DNA of 64,000 nt from Paenibacillus sp. 32352 (GTDB lineage Bacteria > Bacillota > Bacilli > Paenibacillales > NBRC-103111), in assembly GCF_002042965.1 (NCBI RefSeq), contig NZ_MZNT01000003.1, positions 434,001 to 498,000 on the forward strand, written 5' to 3'. The translations under genes and the position numbers were made by a program. Positions 17,026 through 26,094 of this stretch are shown piece by piece. The notes beneath the pieces are model-generated. The model did not search any database, was not told the DNA's origin, and saw only the letters and a list, made by a program, of their open reading frames with translations. Each line of letters begins with the position of its first letter. Positions within the stretch are counted from its first letter, which is position 1.

Positions 17026-18675
17026 ATGTCCATATTGAAGTGGTTCAGGACGAAACAAAAAGGTAACCAACCGGCCGGCGGACGACAAACTTCTTCCACT
17101 CCGACGCCATCTCCGGAACGCAATTCGAACGCAACCATTAACGGCAATATGGAGGATACGCTTCAATTCATTAACAAAGCTTTAGGCGAGAATGACGATT
17201 TTTTGATTCGGCGTTTTCATGTGTTTGGACGGTTTCAAGCAGTAATGATGTATTTTTCCAATATGATTAATCAAAATACGGTGAATACGGATATTTTAAA
17301 GCCGTTAATGCAGCCACCTGTCTATTTGGAGCCTAAGAGCATCGAAACTCATCAGCTCAAGGAGATCCTGCTGAACGACGTGATGTATCACAGTGAAGGC
17401 AAGCTCGAAAGCTATCTGGACAAATTGGTGGACGGCCTGGTGCGCGGGGAAACCGTGGTAGTAGTTCAGGGGCTTGACGAGGCGTTGTTAATCGGGACAC
17501 GCAATATTGATAAAAGATCGATCGATCAGCCGGCAACGGAAATGGTCATCCGCGGTCCACGCGAAGGCTTCATTGAGCTCCTTGGGACGAATATTGCGCT
17601 GATTCGTTACAGGCTGCAATCGCCTGATTTTCGGATGCATACGATGGAAATCGGCAAAAGAACAAAGTCCAAGGTCGCCGTATGCTTCATGGACGGGATC
17701 ACGAACCCGGAGCTTGTGCAGGAAGTGAAGAAAAGGCTGTCCAAGATCGATACGAGCTCAGTGCTTGATTCCGGCGTGTTGGAGCAGTATATCGAGGATA
17801 ATCATCTGTCTCCATTTCCGCAAGTACAGTATACGGAGAGGCCCGATAAAGTCGTCGCCAATATGCTGGAAGGCCGTGTTGTCATCATGGTTGACGGTTC
17901 TCCAATGGCCTTGATGGTTCCGACGGTGTTCAGCCAATTGTACCAAACGGTAGAAGATTATAATGAAAGATTTCTGCTCATGAGCTCCATACGAATGGCG
18001 AGGCTCGTTGCCCTCGTCTTTTCGTTAATATTTCCGTCCTTGTATGTTGCCGTCATTTCCTTTAATCCCGAGCTGATTCCAACCGAATTTGCCGTAGCCG
18101 TAGCCGGCGGCCGTTCCGGCGTTCCTTTTCCGGCCATCATCGAAGTGCTGATTATGGAGATCTCCATGGAGGTGCTTCGGGAGGCGACCATCAGGCTGCC
18201 ACAGCAGGTTGGCGGCGCCTTATCCATTGTCGGCGTACTCGTCATCGGGCAGGCGGCGGTATCGGCGGGATTTTCCAGTCCGATTACGGTCGTCATTATT
18301 GCGTTGACTACGATTGGCTCCTTCGCTACACCTGCTTATAACGCTGCGCTCGCTTTGCGTCTGCTGCGGTTTCCCCTCATTATCATGGCCGGGCTGTTCG
18401 GACTTTACGGCATTATGATCGGGCTGATCTTAATAGCCAACCATCTGCTCTCGTTAAAGTCCTTCGGAGTTCCGTATTTGAGCCCGCTTGTCCCCGGCAA
18501 TTTCAAAGGGATGAAGGATCTTTTGTTCCGAAGTCCGCTTTGGTGGTTTAAAAGCAGGCCGGAGATGCTGAAAACAATCGATGATACCAGGACTGCTCCA
18601 AACATCATGGATGAGCTGAAGAACACTTCTGAGAATGTATTGGATCCATTGAACCAGAGAAAGAAGGAGCGGTAA
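17026..18675 (+). CDS. Spore germination receptor subunit A (GerA family)
   Basis: 549 aa, ATG at 17026 behind GAGGAGG. A soluble N-terminal part (about 1-300) is followed by several membrane helices (about 318-500), including the conserved stretch around EVLIMEISMEVLREATIRLP and QQVGGALSIVG. This is the A subunit of a GerA-type germinant receptor in the spore inner membrane. It heads an operon with B and C subunits. The leader contains GGCAATAATT at 16944-16953, which fits the -10 pattern of forespore sigma factors, but I see no convincing -35. Which germinant it senses, and whether it is the GerK orthologue, cannot be told. Confidence 0.93.
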   Translation: MSILKWFRTKQKGNQPAGGRQTSSTPTPSPERNSNATINGNMEDTLQFINKALGENDDFLIRRFHVFGRFQAVMMYFSNMINQNTVNTDILKPLMQPPVYLEPKSIETHQLKEILLNDVMYHSEGKLESYLDKLVDGLVRGETVVVVQGLDEALLIGTRNIDKRSIDQPATEMVIRGPREGFIELLGTNIALIRYRLQSPDFRMHTMEIGKRTKSKVAVCFMDGITNPELVQEVKKRLSKIDTSSVLDSGVLEQYIEDNHLSPFPQVQYTERPDKVVANMLEGRVVIMVDGSPMALMVPTVFSQLYQTVEDYNERFLLMSSIRMARLVALVFSLIFPSLYVAVISFNPELIPTEFAVAVAGGRSGVPFPAIIEVLIMEISMEVLREATIRLPQQVGGALSIVGVLVIGQAAVSAGFSSPITVVIIALTTIGSFATPAYNAALALRLLRFPLIIMAGLFGLYGIMIGLILIANHLLSLKSFGVPYLSPLVPGNFKGMKDLLFRSPLWWFKSRPEMLKTIDDTRTAPNIMDELKNTSENVLDPLNQRKKER

Positions 18676-18677
18676 CC

Positions 18678-19793
18678 ATGTTCTATCGTCAGATTACAAA
18701 GATTCAAGCGACAACGATTCTGGTGAGTACGATCATTGGAGTCGGGATTCTTCCCTTACCCCTGTTCGCTGTACGTGAAGCGGGGTCTGCAGCTCCATTG
18801 GTCACCTTGCTCGGGACATTGCTTGCTTTTGCAGGCTTATGGCTCATTACCATTCTCGGCATACGATTTCCGAACCAGTCCATTGTGGAGTACAGCCCTG
18901 CTATCATCGGCAAATGGCCCGCAGCCGTCGGCAGCCTGTTGATCATCGGGTTCTTCGCCGTTTTGACTTCCCTTACTGCACGTGAATTCGGAGAGGTAGT
19001 CATTACGGCAGTATTGAAGAGGACGCCTTTGGAAGTGACCGTACTGGTCATGCTGCTGCTTTCTGCTATCTCGACCCGGCAGGATATGAGAACCTTTGCT
19101 TACATCCATAATTTTTACTTCCCCATGCTTCTTGTACCGGTTCTTTTGATCGTTGCCCTTTCTTTAAAAAATGCGGATACCATTAATCTTCAACCTGTTT
19201 ACGGAAATTTCTCCGGCAAGATCATGTCGAGTATTTTTACCGTAGCCGCCTTGTTTCAGGGCTCCTTTATTATGACGATCGTCATTCCCTCCATGCGGCA
19301 AGCTCATTTGGCTATGAAATCCAGCCTTTGGGCTATCCTGATCTCCGGGGGGCTGTACATCACGATTGTAGCGGCAACGATCGGAGTATTCGGCGCCGAA
19401 GAGACCAAACTGCTGCTCTGGCCTACCTTGGAGCTGGCCAAGACGACCTCGCTGCCTGCGAATATTTTGGAGCGGTTGGATGCGGCGTTTTTGGGGGTAT
19501 GGGTAACGGCGGTGTTTACAACGCTATTTTCCAGCTATTACCTCACCATTCGATCCTTGAGCAATCTGTTCGGCTTACGCAACCATAATCTTTTTTCTTA
19601 TTTTGTTCTGCCCTTCGTGTTTATTTTGGCGATGCTGCCCGAGAATATTTTGCAAATGTACGAAATTATTCAGAATGTAGGCCGGGTAGGACTTTTTGTA
19701 ACGATTGCCTATCCGGGATTGCTGTTGATAATAGCTATCCTCCGCAAGAAAAGAGGGGATCAGGTTGGTCAAGGTGCCGATAAGAATCCTTAA
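18678..19793 (+). CDS. Spore germination receptor subunit B (endospore germination permease)
   Basis: 371 aa, beginning 2 bases after the A subunit's stop, with AAGGAG inside that gene's end. About ten membrane helices; the N-terminus (ATTILVSTIIGVGILPLPLFAV pattern, split by a Gly-rich bend) is typical of the GerAB/APC-superfamily subunit that is thought to bind the germinant. Its last 29 bases overlap the start of the C subunit, suggesting translational coupling within the operon. Confidence 0.92.
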   Translation: MFYRQITKIQATTILVSTIIGVGILPLPLFAVREAGSAAPLVTLLGTLLAFAGLWLITILGIRFPNQSIVEYSPAIIGKWPAAVGSLLIIGFFAVLTSLTAREFGEVVITAVLKRTPLEVTVLVMLLLSAISTRQDMRTFAYIHNFYFPMLLVPVLLIVALSLKNADTINLQPVYGNFSGKIMSSIFTVAALFQGSFIMTIVIPSMRQAHLAMKSSLWAILISGGLYITIVAATIGVFGAEETKLLLWPTLELAKTTSLPANILERLDAAFLGVWVTAVFTTLFSSYYLTIRSLSNLFGLRNHNLFSYFVLPFVFILAMLPENILQMYEIIQNVGRVGLFVTIAYPGLLLIIAILRKKRGDQVGQGADKNP

Positions 19794-21000
19794 GCTGGGC
19801 ATCGGGCTGCTGCTTATCCTTCCTGTCCTGACCGGATGCTGGGACCGATTGGAGATCGAGGACAGAGCTATTGTGCTTGGGGTTTCGGTGGATTTGGCCG
19901 GTCCTGGAGCCGAGTCAGAGGAGGAGGAGGTTGCCCACCTTCACGACAAATTTCCAGCTCCTGAGAAAAGCATGATTCGCGTCGCGGCGCAGATAGCATT
20001 GCCCGGTAAAATTCCGCTTGGCCCCGGCGAATCCGGGGTTTCAGGCAAGGGTTCAGGGGATACCGTATGGGTCATTGATGTGGTAGGCCACACCATTGAC
20101 GATGCGCTGATGAACTTGCAGCAGCAGCTCTCCGCGAAGCTCTTTTTCGGGCATTTGCGCGTGATCGTAGTATCGGATGCGTTCGCGCGAAAAGGACTGC
20201 AAAATTTGAATGATTATTTCAGACGCAACACGGAGGTCCGGCGAACGGCCTGGATGATGGTTTCCAAAGGAAACGCCGAGCAGCTGATGAGGGCCGCCCC
20301 GAAGCTGGAACGCGTTCCGACGCTGTATTTGTTGTCCACTCTGGATGGAGCCGTTAGGGCGGGCAAATTTCCGACGGATTTCGTTGGTGTTTTTTGGAGC
20401 AACGGCTCCAAGAAAGGGCAGGAAGCCTTCCTGCCTTATATTGAGCTGATGAAAGCGGGAAATGTGGAGCTCAAGGGAATGGCGTTATTTAAAAACGACA
20501 AAATGATAGAAACCACAGAGCCGTTCGACATCGCCGCTTACATGGGAATTAAAGGCCTGAATCCCGCAGGGTACAGGGCGTTTATTCGGCTGGATGATAA
20601 TCCGGCCAAGACGGTTACGGTATTTGCCAGCAGCCGCAAATCCAAGTTGAAAGTCCGTATTGTAAACGGTATTCCCCATTTCCAATTGTCCGTTTTTACG
20701 GAAATCAATCTGGAGGAGAAAATGAGCGAGGCCATTTACACAAATAACTCGGCGGTGCTCAAAAAAATCGAGCAAGAGGATATGAAATCCTATAAGAAGG
20801 CTATTGAAGGATTGATAAAAAAGACCCAAAAATCGGGCTCGGACATTTTTGGCTTTGGCGAGTTTGTTAGGGCCAAGGAACCCAAATACTGGAATGAAGA
20901 AATCAATTCCGAAGAAAACTGGCAAAAAATGTATAAAGAAGTGACTGTAGATGTCGAAGTGGTATCAAGAATGCGCAGAGTTGGAATGAAGGCCAGATAA
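19765..21000 (+). CDS. Spore germination receptor lipoprotein subunit C, Ger(x)C family
   Basis: 411 aa, TTG start at 19765 with GAGGGG upstream. The lipoprotein signal ends at lipobox LTGC, Cys25, and is followed at once by WDRLEIEDRAIVLGVSVD, the N-terminal signature of Ger(x)C proteins. The protein should sit on the outer face of the spore inner membrane next to the A and B subunits. It carries an insert rich in Glu and Gly (about 50-90). Domains correspond to the three-domain fold of GerBC. Confidence 0.92.
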   Translation: MVKVPIRILKLGIGLLLILPVLTGCWDRLEIEDRAIVLGVSVDLAGPGAESEEEEVAHLHDKFPAPEKSMIRVAAQIALPGKIPLGPGESGVSGKGSGDTVWVIDVVGHTIDDALMNLQQQLSAKLFFGHLRVIVVSDAFARKGLQNLNDYFRRNTEVRRTAWMMVSKGNAEQLMRAAPKLERVPTLYLLSTLDGAVRAGKFPTDFVGVFWSNGSKKGQEAFLPYIELMKAGNVELKGMALFKNDKMIETTEPFDIAAYMGIKGLNPAGYRAFIRLDDNPAKTVTVFASSRKSKLKVRIVNGIPHFQLSVFTEINLEEKMSEAIYTNNSAVLKKIEQEDMKSYKKAIEGLIKKTQKSGSDIFGFGEFVRAKEPKYWNEEINSEENWQKMYKEVTVDVEVVSRMRRVGMKAR

Positions 21001-21044
21001 GCGGTGCCGGAAATCAAGACATAGTCGGATGGAGGGAAGGGGCC

Positions 21045-21242
21045 TTGCTGATTTCTTATTCGAGCTATCTAATCTACTCCGTCCCCCTATTGTTAATTAC
21101 AGGGCTCTATATACTGGTTATCGATGTCAAAGGGTATGAGATGGAATCCTGGACAAAAGAACAGAAAGCGGCGCGTATCCTCGGATGGATCAATATTACC
21201 CTAGGTATTTTGTTAATAGGGGTCAATTGGTTCGTGGATTAA
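21045..21242 (+). CDS. Small two-helix membrane protein in the germination operon
   Basis: 65 aa, TTG start at 21045 with GGAGGG 8 bases upstream. Two hydrophobic helices (about 8-26 and 45-62) are separated by a charged loop containing DVKGYEMESWTKEQ. Small proteins like this occur in some germinant receptor operons (the GerD-unrelated, fourth-subunit type; CLC_0170-like by resemblance). It probably associates with the receptor in the membrane. The assignment by context is stronger than by sequence. Confidence 0.7.
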   Translation: MLISYSSYLIYSVPLLLITGLYILVIDVKGYEMESWTKEQKAARILGWINITLGILLIGVNWFVD

Positions 21243-21305
21243 GCGAATCAGGGAGCCGGTAAGAGGACGGGCTGTCCGGACGGAAAGATAGAAGGAGGAA
21301 CATGT

Positions 21306-22235
21306 GTGTTGACAATCGGAAAGGGCTGGCTTCTCATAGGAGCGGCGTTATGGCTGCTGCCAGGCTGTTCGGCGGATCATCATTCGGAGAAGGTTATGAC
21401 GATGTCACCGAAGGATATGGACTCGCCGGTGCTGGCTGTTGATGTTACGGATCAAGGAACTATGAAGATCACGGGGCTGCAGGGCATCAGGCCGCTAGGG
21501 GCTGCAGGGGAAAAGCAGGTTGTGCTGGTAGGGGAGGCGTTTGTCGCCCGCAACGGGCTTCCGCTTGGAGGCAAGCAGCTCCCGCGTGAGCTAAGTCTGC
21601 CGAGTCAACGGCCGCTCATCGCCTTGGTAAAAGGATCTGCGGAAGCGCTGCTGAATCAAGAGCGTGATATGGGGCCATGGCTGCCGGAGCTTCGGCTCTT
21701 GGATGACCTGATACATTCCTTTCATTCCTATCGGGATCACGGCCCTCGGGACCGCTTCCTTCCATCTGTTACTCCCGCCGGCGATTCAGGACAAGTCCTC
21801 GTTCAAACGGCCGTCATGCAGGGGGATAAACCGGAGGCATGGTATACCCGGGAGGAAATGCAGCTTTTATCCTGTCTGGACGGCCATCAGGGGATAGGAG
21901 CTCTTCCGCTTAAGGAGCTAAGCGGCTTGCACCGGATGGATTGCCGTGTCCAATGGAGCGGGAACGGCGATCTCAAATCGCCCAGGATTCATGCGAAAGT
22001 TACGGTTGTATTGAACGACGGTCCAGCCCTCGATAGCGGGGGGCGAGTGTCAGCGGAAGAAGCATTGGAGCAGCAGCTTACCGAGCTGCTCCGCCGCCAA
22101 CAGGCGCAGCGGATCGATCCATTGGATATCGGGCGAGTGATCAATTCGCAATACAGAGGAGTGTGGACAACGGATCGTTGGCGAGCTGCATTGGCAAGAG
22201 CGGATATTCGAGTGGATGTTCGCATCACTTCCTAG
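21306..22235 (+). CDS. Lipoprotein, divergent Ger(x)C-like
   Basis: 309 aa, GTG at 21306, 7 bases after GGAGG; a nearby ATG at 21302 is in another frame. Signal peptide with lipobox LLPGC, Cys21. The remainder resembles a shortened Ger(x)C protein: LVGEAFVARNGLPLGG (about 75), a middle domain, and a C-terminal EEALEQQLTELLRRQQAQRIDPLDIGRVIN-like helix, split here at residue level into the same order seen in GerC domain 3. It lacks the CWDxxE start of true C subunits. Likely a fifth member of the germination operon; the role is inferred. Confidence 0.6.
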   Translation: MLTIGKGWLLIGAALWLLPGCSADHHSEKVMTMSPKDMDSPVLAVDVTDQGTMKITGLQGIRPLGAAGEKQVVLVGEAFVARNGLPLGGKQLPRELSLPSQRPLIALVKGSAEALLNQERDMGPWLPELRLLDDLIHSFHSYRDHGPRDRFLPSVTPAGDSGQVLVQTAVMQGDKPEAWYTREEMQLLSCLDGHQGIGALPLKELSGLHRMDCRVQWSGNGDLKSPRIHAKVTVVLNDGPALDSGGRVSAEEALEQQLTELLRRQQAQRIDPLDIGRVINSQYRGVWTTDRWRAALARADIRVDVRITS

Positions 22236-22249
22236 CCTTTGGTTAAGCG

Positions 22250-22296
22250 GCAAAGGCCAGAGCTGCCGGATAACGGAGCTTCTGGCCTTGTCCTGC
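22250..22296. terminator. Hairpin between the germination operon and pgpA
   Basis: AAGGCCAGA with GCT and CCG pairs with CGG, GCT and TCTGGCCTT around GATAA. No T tract of note on either side, but it lies exactly between convergent genes. Confidence 0.55.
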
Positions 22297-22300
22297 GAGC

Positions 22301-22840
22301 TTACGGATGGTCTCTATGCCCGGCTTGCTCTCTCTCCGCTTCCTTTTCCGCTTGCTTGCGGTGGGCGATGCGGCTGCTTGCCGCGGCAGCGATGGCCCCG
22401 ACAATATCATCCAGAAACGTATGCTTGTGCGGTCCGTTTTTGTCGTTAAGCATTTTCAAAATGCCAGGCTTTACCTTGTCCACGTAACCGAAATTCGTGA
22501 ATCCGATACTGCCGTACACATTCACAATCGATAAGGCCAACACCTCGTCACAGCCATAGAGTCCCTCGTCGTTCCATATCATGTCTTGAAGCGGAGGGAG
22601 CAGCTTGCCTTCTTCTGCAAGGATATCCAGCTGGATGCCGGTTAATATGGCATTTTGGACCTCTCGCTTTTCAAGTACCCGCTCTATGCTCTCTATACAT
22701 TGGTCTATAGACAAGTTTGGATAGTAGTCCTTTTGAAGGAAAAAGGTCAATTCTGCGATATCGTTCAAGCTAACTCCTCGCTTGGTTAACCATTCTTTTG
22801 CCGCTTCGGCGACTTTTTGCGAGTCAAGATTATATGGCAT
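22301..22840 (-). CDS. pgpA: Phosphatidylglycerophosphatase A family protein
   Basis: 179 aa, ATG at 22840 behind GGAGG. The PgpA core is recognisable: LYGCDEVLALSIVNVYGSIGFTNFGYVDK in pieces (about 93-121) and HTFLDDIVGAIAAAASSR (about 140). This is the soluble YutG-like form of Firmicutes, lacking the membrane helices of the E. coli enzyme. By family it dephosphorylates phosphatidylglycerophosphate in phospholipid synthesis, though YutG-type members are less studied. It has its own ribosome site and stands alone, convergent with the germination operon. Confidence 0.85.
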   Translation of the reverse strand: MPYNLDSQKVAEAAKEWLTKRGVSLNDIAELTFFLQKDYYPNLSIDQCIESIERVLEKREVQNAILTGIQLDILAEEGKLLPPLQDMIWNDEGLYGCDEVLALSIVNVYGSIGFTNFGYVDKVKPGILKMLNDKNGPHKHTFLDDIVGAIAAAASSRIAHRKQAEKEAEREQAGHRDHP

Positions 22841-22874
22841 ACAGGAAGTCCTCCATGGAGCAAATGGGATTGAA

Positions 22875-23125
22875 TTAAAACTGAAAGTAGTTTTTGCCTT
22901 GTCGCTTGGCTTGATACATCGCTGCGTCGGCAGAGTTCAGCAAAGCGTCAGCCTCTTGACCATCCTCCGGGTAGACGGCCGCGCCCATGCTGCAGCGATG
23001 CGAACGGTGTATGGATCAATGAAAAATGGCTGGTCGATCGCGTCCGCGATTCGCTTTGCAATGCCGTCGATCTCTATCGACATCACCTCTTCAAAGGAGT
23101 GATCCAGATTCAGGCTGGAACCCCG
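22875..23125 (-). pseudogene. GGDEF-domain remnant (truncated and frameshifted)
   Basis: Minus-strand translation gives LDHSFEEVMSIEIDG, then IAKRIADAIDQPFFIDPYTVRI, and, one frame over, MGAAVYPEDGQEADALL, NSADAAMYQAKRQGKNYFQF and a stop. Together they are the C-terminal third of a diguanylate cyclase GGDEF domain. One missing A near 22989 (GCAGCATG for the expected GCAAGCATG) breaks the frame. The GGDEF signature itself and everything N-terminal are gone, with an in-frame stop at 23126-23128. No start or ribosome site. A dead fragment, not a sequencing slip alone, because the upstream half is also missing. Confidence 0.85.
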
Positions 23126-23214
23126 TTACATTCATGGGCCGTGCAACCTATTTTACCACAAGGTACGGATTCATTTCATTAAAGGGGAGGAACCCCGAAT
23201 GAGGACAAATTGTT

Positions 23215-23244
23215 GTCATAAAACTTGTCTCCTCCTCGTATAGT
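23215..23244 (+). promoter_or_regulatory. Candidate sigma-E (mother cell) promoter of gerM
   Basis: GTCATAAA (23215-23222), 14-base spacer, CGTATAGT (23237-23244), close to the sigma-E pattern of an ATA core and CATACAnT. gerM is a mother-cell gene in B. subtilis, which supports the reading. Confidence 0.45.
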
Positions 23245-23296
23245 GGGAATAAGAGAAAAAGGACAAACAACCCTTTTATTCAAGGAGGAATCATCC

Positions 23297-24343
23297 ATGA
23301 AACAGTACAGATGGACGCAGTGGGCGGCGGTAGGAAGCATCGTAGTGCTGCTCACCTCGGGCTGCTCGGTTTTGGGAACGAAGGAACATTCGCAATCGAT
23401 CGATCCTCCGCCTACCGGAGCCGATGCCAGTGCCATGACGGCCAAGCCCGTAACCGCGCCGGTGATTCAGAACCCGATGCCCGTAACGGTATATGCCAAG
23501 GACAGCAACGGTTTGGTAGTGCCTGTATCGCTCAATGTAGAAAAATCGGTGGAGGTAGCCAAAAAGGCGCTGGAAGCGATGGTGGATGACGGACGCTCCA
23601 ATTCCCAGCTGCCAACAGGCTTTACCCCGCTGATTTCCAAAGGTACGCAGATTAAAGGAATAGATATCGTGAAGGACCAGAAGCTGGCTATCGTCGATTT
23701 CTCCGAAGCGTTCACAAGCTATAACGTACAGGACGAGCGTAAAATATTGGAGGGAATTACCTGGACCTTAACCGGTTTCCCTTCCATCGAGAAGGTGCAG
23801 CTGCGCGTTAACGGAAAAGAGCTGAAGGAAATGCCGGAGGGAGGCACTCCTATGGACGAACCGTTGACTCGAGCCATGGGGATTAACCTCGAAAAGCCGG
23901 AAGATGTAGAGTATGGTCAATCTACACCGGTAACACTCTACTTCCTCGGCCAAAATCAGGATAATTACAAGTATTATGTCCCTGTAACCCGCCTTGTCAA
24001 ACGTACGGATAATGTAGCCCAGGCCGTAGTTGAGCAGCTGATTGCCGGTCCCGACAGCAAAAAAGGGCTTTCGGCCGTTATGACGCCGGGGGCCGAGCTC
24101 AAGCAGGTCAAAAAAGCGGATGACGTTATAACGGTCGATTTTTCCGATAAAGTGCTGGGACCCGATAAGAAAGCCCCTGCGGATGCGTTAAAAGCGGTCG
24201 TTCTTTCCTTAACCGAAAATACAGGCGCTGCGACCAAGGTTCAGATTACCGTCAACGGTGACAGCAAGGTCAGCGCCAGCGATAACCAGAGCTACAGCAA
24301 GCCGGTCCTCCGTCCAGCCACGGTCAATCCGCAGAAAATGTAG
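23297..24343 (+). CDS. gerM: GerMN-domain lipoprotein GerM
   Basis: 348 aa from the ATG at 23297 behind AAGGAGG. Lipoprotein signal with lipobox LTSGC (Cys23), a Pro/Thr/Ala linker to about 60, then two GerMN domains (about 75-190 and 210-325). Each contains a V(T/D)VDFSE-type strand: AIVDFSEAF in the first, VITVDFSDKV in the second. GerM is made in the mother cell and is needed for sporulation and germination, where GerMN ring-forming domains help the mother cell-forespore channel. The following genes rph and rdgB are its usual neighbours in B. subtilis. Confidence 0.92.
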   Translation: MKQYRWTQWAAVGSIVVLLTSGCSVLGTKEHSQSIDPPPTGADASAMTAKPVTAPVIQNPMPVTVYAKDSNGLVVPVSLNVEKSVEVAKKALEAMVDDGRSNSQLPTGFTPLISKGTQIKGIDIVKDQKLAIVDFSEAFTSYNVQDERKILEGITWTLTGFPSIEKVQLRVNGKELKEMPEGGTPMDEPLTRAMGINLEKPEDVEYGQSTPVTLYFLGQNQDNYKYYVPVTRLVKRTDNVAQAVVEQLIAGPDSKKGLSAVMTPGAELKQVKKADDVITVDFSDKVLGPDKKAPADALKAVVLSLTENTGAATKVQITVNGDSKVSASDNQSYSKPVLRPATVNPQKM

Positions 24344-24348
24344 CGTAG

Positions 24349-24384
24349 CGAGAAGAGGGCCGAGGGGCTCTCTTCTTTTGCCTT
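24349..24384 (+). terminator. Terminator of gerM
   Basis: GAAGAGGGCC and GGCTCTCTTC form a stem around GAGG, followed by TTTTG. The 225 bases from here to rph contain no gene that I can see. Confidence 0.75.
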
Positions 24385-24611
24385 ATGGCCCTGTTTATTG
24401 CGGAAAGGACGGACCTCGGTGAACTACGTACCCTGGCAGCCAGAGGGTACAATTGGAAGTCGATGAGCCACTCTGGTACAATGGTGGATGTCAGAAAACC
24501 CGGAACCGGGGCTTTGCCTGAATTTTGTTCCCTATGAGCGGAAGGAAGGGCGAGTTCGCGTTGTTTCTTTGGGGGAACTGCATATAGCATGAAGGAGGCA
24601 ATAAAATCAGT

Positions 24612-25376
24612 ATGAGAAGCGACGGGAGAGCAACGAACCAAACACGTCCTGTTACTATTACGACCCATTACAATAAGCACGCCGAAGGCTCGGTGTTGAT
24701 TGAGGTAGGAGATACGAAGGTCATTTGTACGGCTACCGTCGAAGAGAGAGTTCCTCCTTTCATGAAGGGTCAAGGGAAGGGCTGGGTCACAGCGGAATAT
24801 TCGATGCTGCCTCGGGCTACCCAAGTCCGTAATCAGAGGGAGTCCGCCAAGGGGAAGCTCGGGGGACGGACGATGGAGATTCAGCGATTGATCGGCAGAG
24901 CCCTGCGTTCCGTAGTAAATCTGGAAGCTCTCGGAGAACGCTCGATTACCCTGGATTGCGACGTAATTCAAGCTGACGGGGGGACCCGCACTACCTCCAT
25001 CACCGGATCGTTCATTGCAATGGCTTATGCCATCGATAAAATCGCCAGGGAAAAGCATTTGCCGAAATACCCGATTACCGATTTTCTCGGTTCCGTCAGT
25101 GTAGGGATAGTGAATGGCGAGCCATGTCTGGATTTGAACTATGAGGAGGATTCCAAGGCGAAGGTCGATATGAACGTCGTCATGACCGGACTCGGCAAAT
25201 TCGTTGAGATTCAAGGAACCGGCGAGGAAGCTCCGTTCTCCCGTCAGGAGCTCGATGAGCTGCTGGCCTTGGCGGAAACCGGCATTCAGTCGATGATCGC
25301 CGAGCAAGTAACCGCTTTGGGACCGGACATTTCCGAGCGCATCAGGAGAGCTGCACATGAAGAATCTCGGGTCTGA
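24612..25376 (+). CDS. rph: Ribonuclease PH
   Basis: 254 aa, ATG at 24612; the GGAGG lies rather far (about 13 bases) upstream. Phosphorolytic 3'-5' exoribonuclease that trims tRNA 3' ends, using phosphate to release nucleoside diphosphates. Characteristic start [12 protein letters not shown], the RNase PH segment QIRNQRE-like [11 protein letters not shown] at about 74-84, and [16 protein letters not shown] at about 117-132 are present. Length is typical (B. subtilis 245). Its end overlaps the rdgB start by 20 bases. Confidence 0.96.
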   Translation: MRSDGRATNQTRPVTITTHYNKHAEGSVLIEVGDTKVICTATVEERVPPFMKGQGKGWVTAEYSMLPRATQVRNQRESAKGKLGGRTMEIQRLIGRALRSVVNLEALGERSITLDCDVIQADGGTRTTSITGSFIAMAYAIDKIAREKHLPKYPITDFLGSVSVGIVNGEPCLDLNYEEDSKAKVDMNVVMTGLGKFVEIQGTGEEAPFSRQELDELLALAETGIQSMIAEQVTALGPDISERIRRAAHEESRV

Positions 25377-25983
25377 GATCGTCGTTGCTACCCGGAATGC
25401 GGGGAAAGTCAAGGAGCTCGAGCCGCTGTTCCGGCAAAAAGGGATTGAGGTCAAAAGCCTCCTCGATTATCCGGATATGCCGGACATTATCGAGGATGGA
25501 GATACGTTCGCCGCGAACGCGCTTATCAAGGCCCGCGCCATAGCCTTGCATCTGGGGATTCCGGCGCTTGCCGACGATTCCGGCCTGTGCGTAGACCGAT
25601 TGAATGGCGAGCCCGGCGTCTATTCAGCCCGTTATGCGGGGGAGCCCTCTAATGACGAGGCCAATAACAGGAAGCTGCTCGAAGAGCTGTCCAAGCTTCC
25701 TCGCTTCGACGGGGAGCAGACGAGATCATTGAGCCCGGCGCGTTTCGTATCGGCGATCTGCCTGGTGGATGCCGGAGGGCAAGTGGTCAGCGCAGTGGAA
25801 GGCAGCTGCGAAGGCGAGATTCTTTCCTCACCGCGGGGAGATAAAGGGTTCGGCTATGATCCTCTGTTCTACATCCCGGCAATGGATAAGACCATGGCTG
25901 AGCTGAGTATCGATCAGAAGAACGCCATTAGTCATCGCGGAAGGGCTATACAGGCGTTATGGGATGATCTTGAGAATAAGTAA
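25357..25983 (+). CDS. rdgB: XTP/dITP diphosphatase (Ham1/RdgB)
   Basis: 208 aa, ATG at 25357 inside the end of rph. Cleaves non-canonical purine triphosphates (XTP, ITP, dITP) to monophosphates and so keeps them out of DNA and RNA. Visible signatures: [13 protein letters not shown] at 8-20, [14 protein letters not shown] at about 48-61, [10 protein letters not shown] near 70, and GYDPLFYIP near 170. The 20-base overlap argues for translational coupling with rph. Confidence 0.96.
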   Translation: MKNLGSEIVVATRNAGKVKELEPLFRQKGIEVKSLLDYPDMPDIIEDGDTFAANALIKARAIALHLGIPALADDSGLCVDRLNGEPGVYSARYAGEPSNDEANNRKLLEELSKLPRFDGEQTRSLSPARFVSAICLVDAGGQVVSAVEGSCEGEILSSPRGDKGFGYDPLFYIPAMDKTMAELSIDQKNAISHRGRAIQALWDDLENK

Positions 25984-25988
25984 GAACG

Positions 25989-26047
25989 GCAAAGGACCGG
26001 CGCGTTCCTGCGTGTGATTCATGCAGGAACGGAACCGATCCTTTTCA
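25989..26047 (+). terminator. Terminator of the rph-rdgB operon
   Basis: Inner stem GTTCCTGC/GCAGGAAC, with the outer AAAGGA pairing TCCTTTT; ends in TTTTC. Confidence 0.75.
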
Positions 26048-26094
26048 TCGTTCAGTGCTTTGCAGGCGTTTATTAGAGCCATCAGTCATTGGCC

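Noticed and set aside
24324-25454. Minus-strand open frame of 376 codons opposite rph
   Set aside because: Overlaps rph and rdgB entirely, has no ribosome site and no recognisable protein family.
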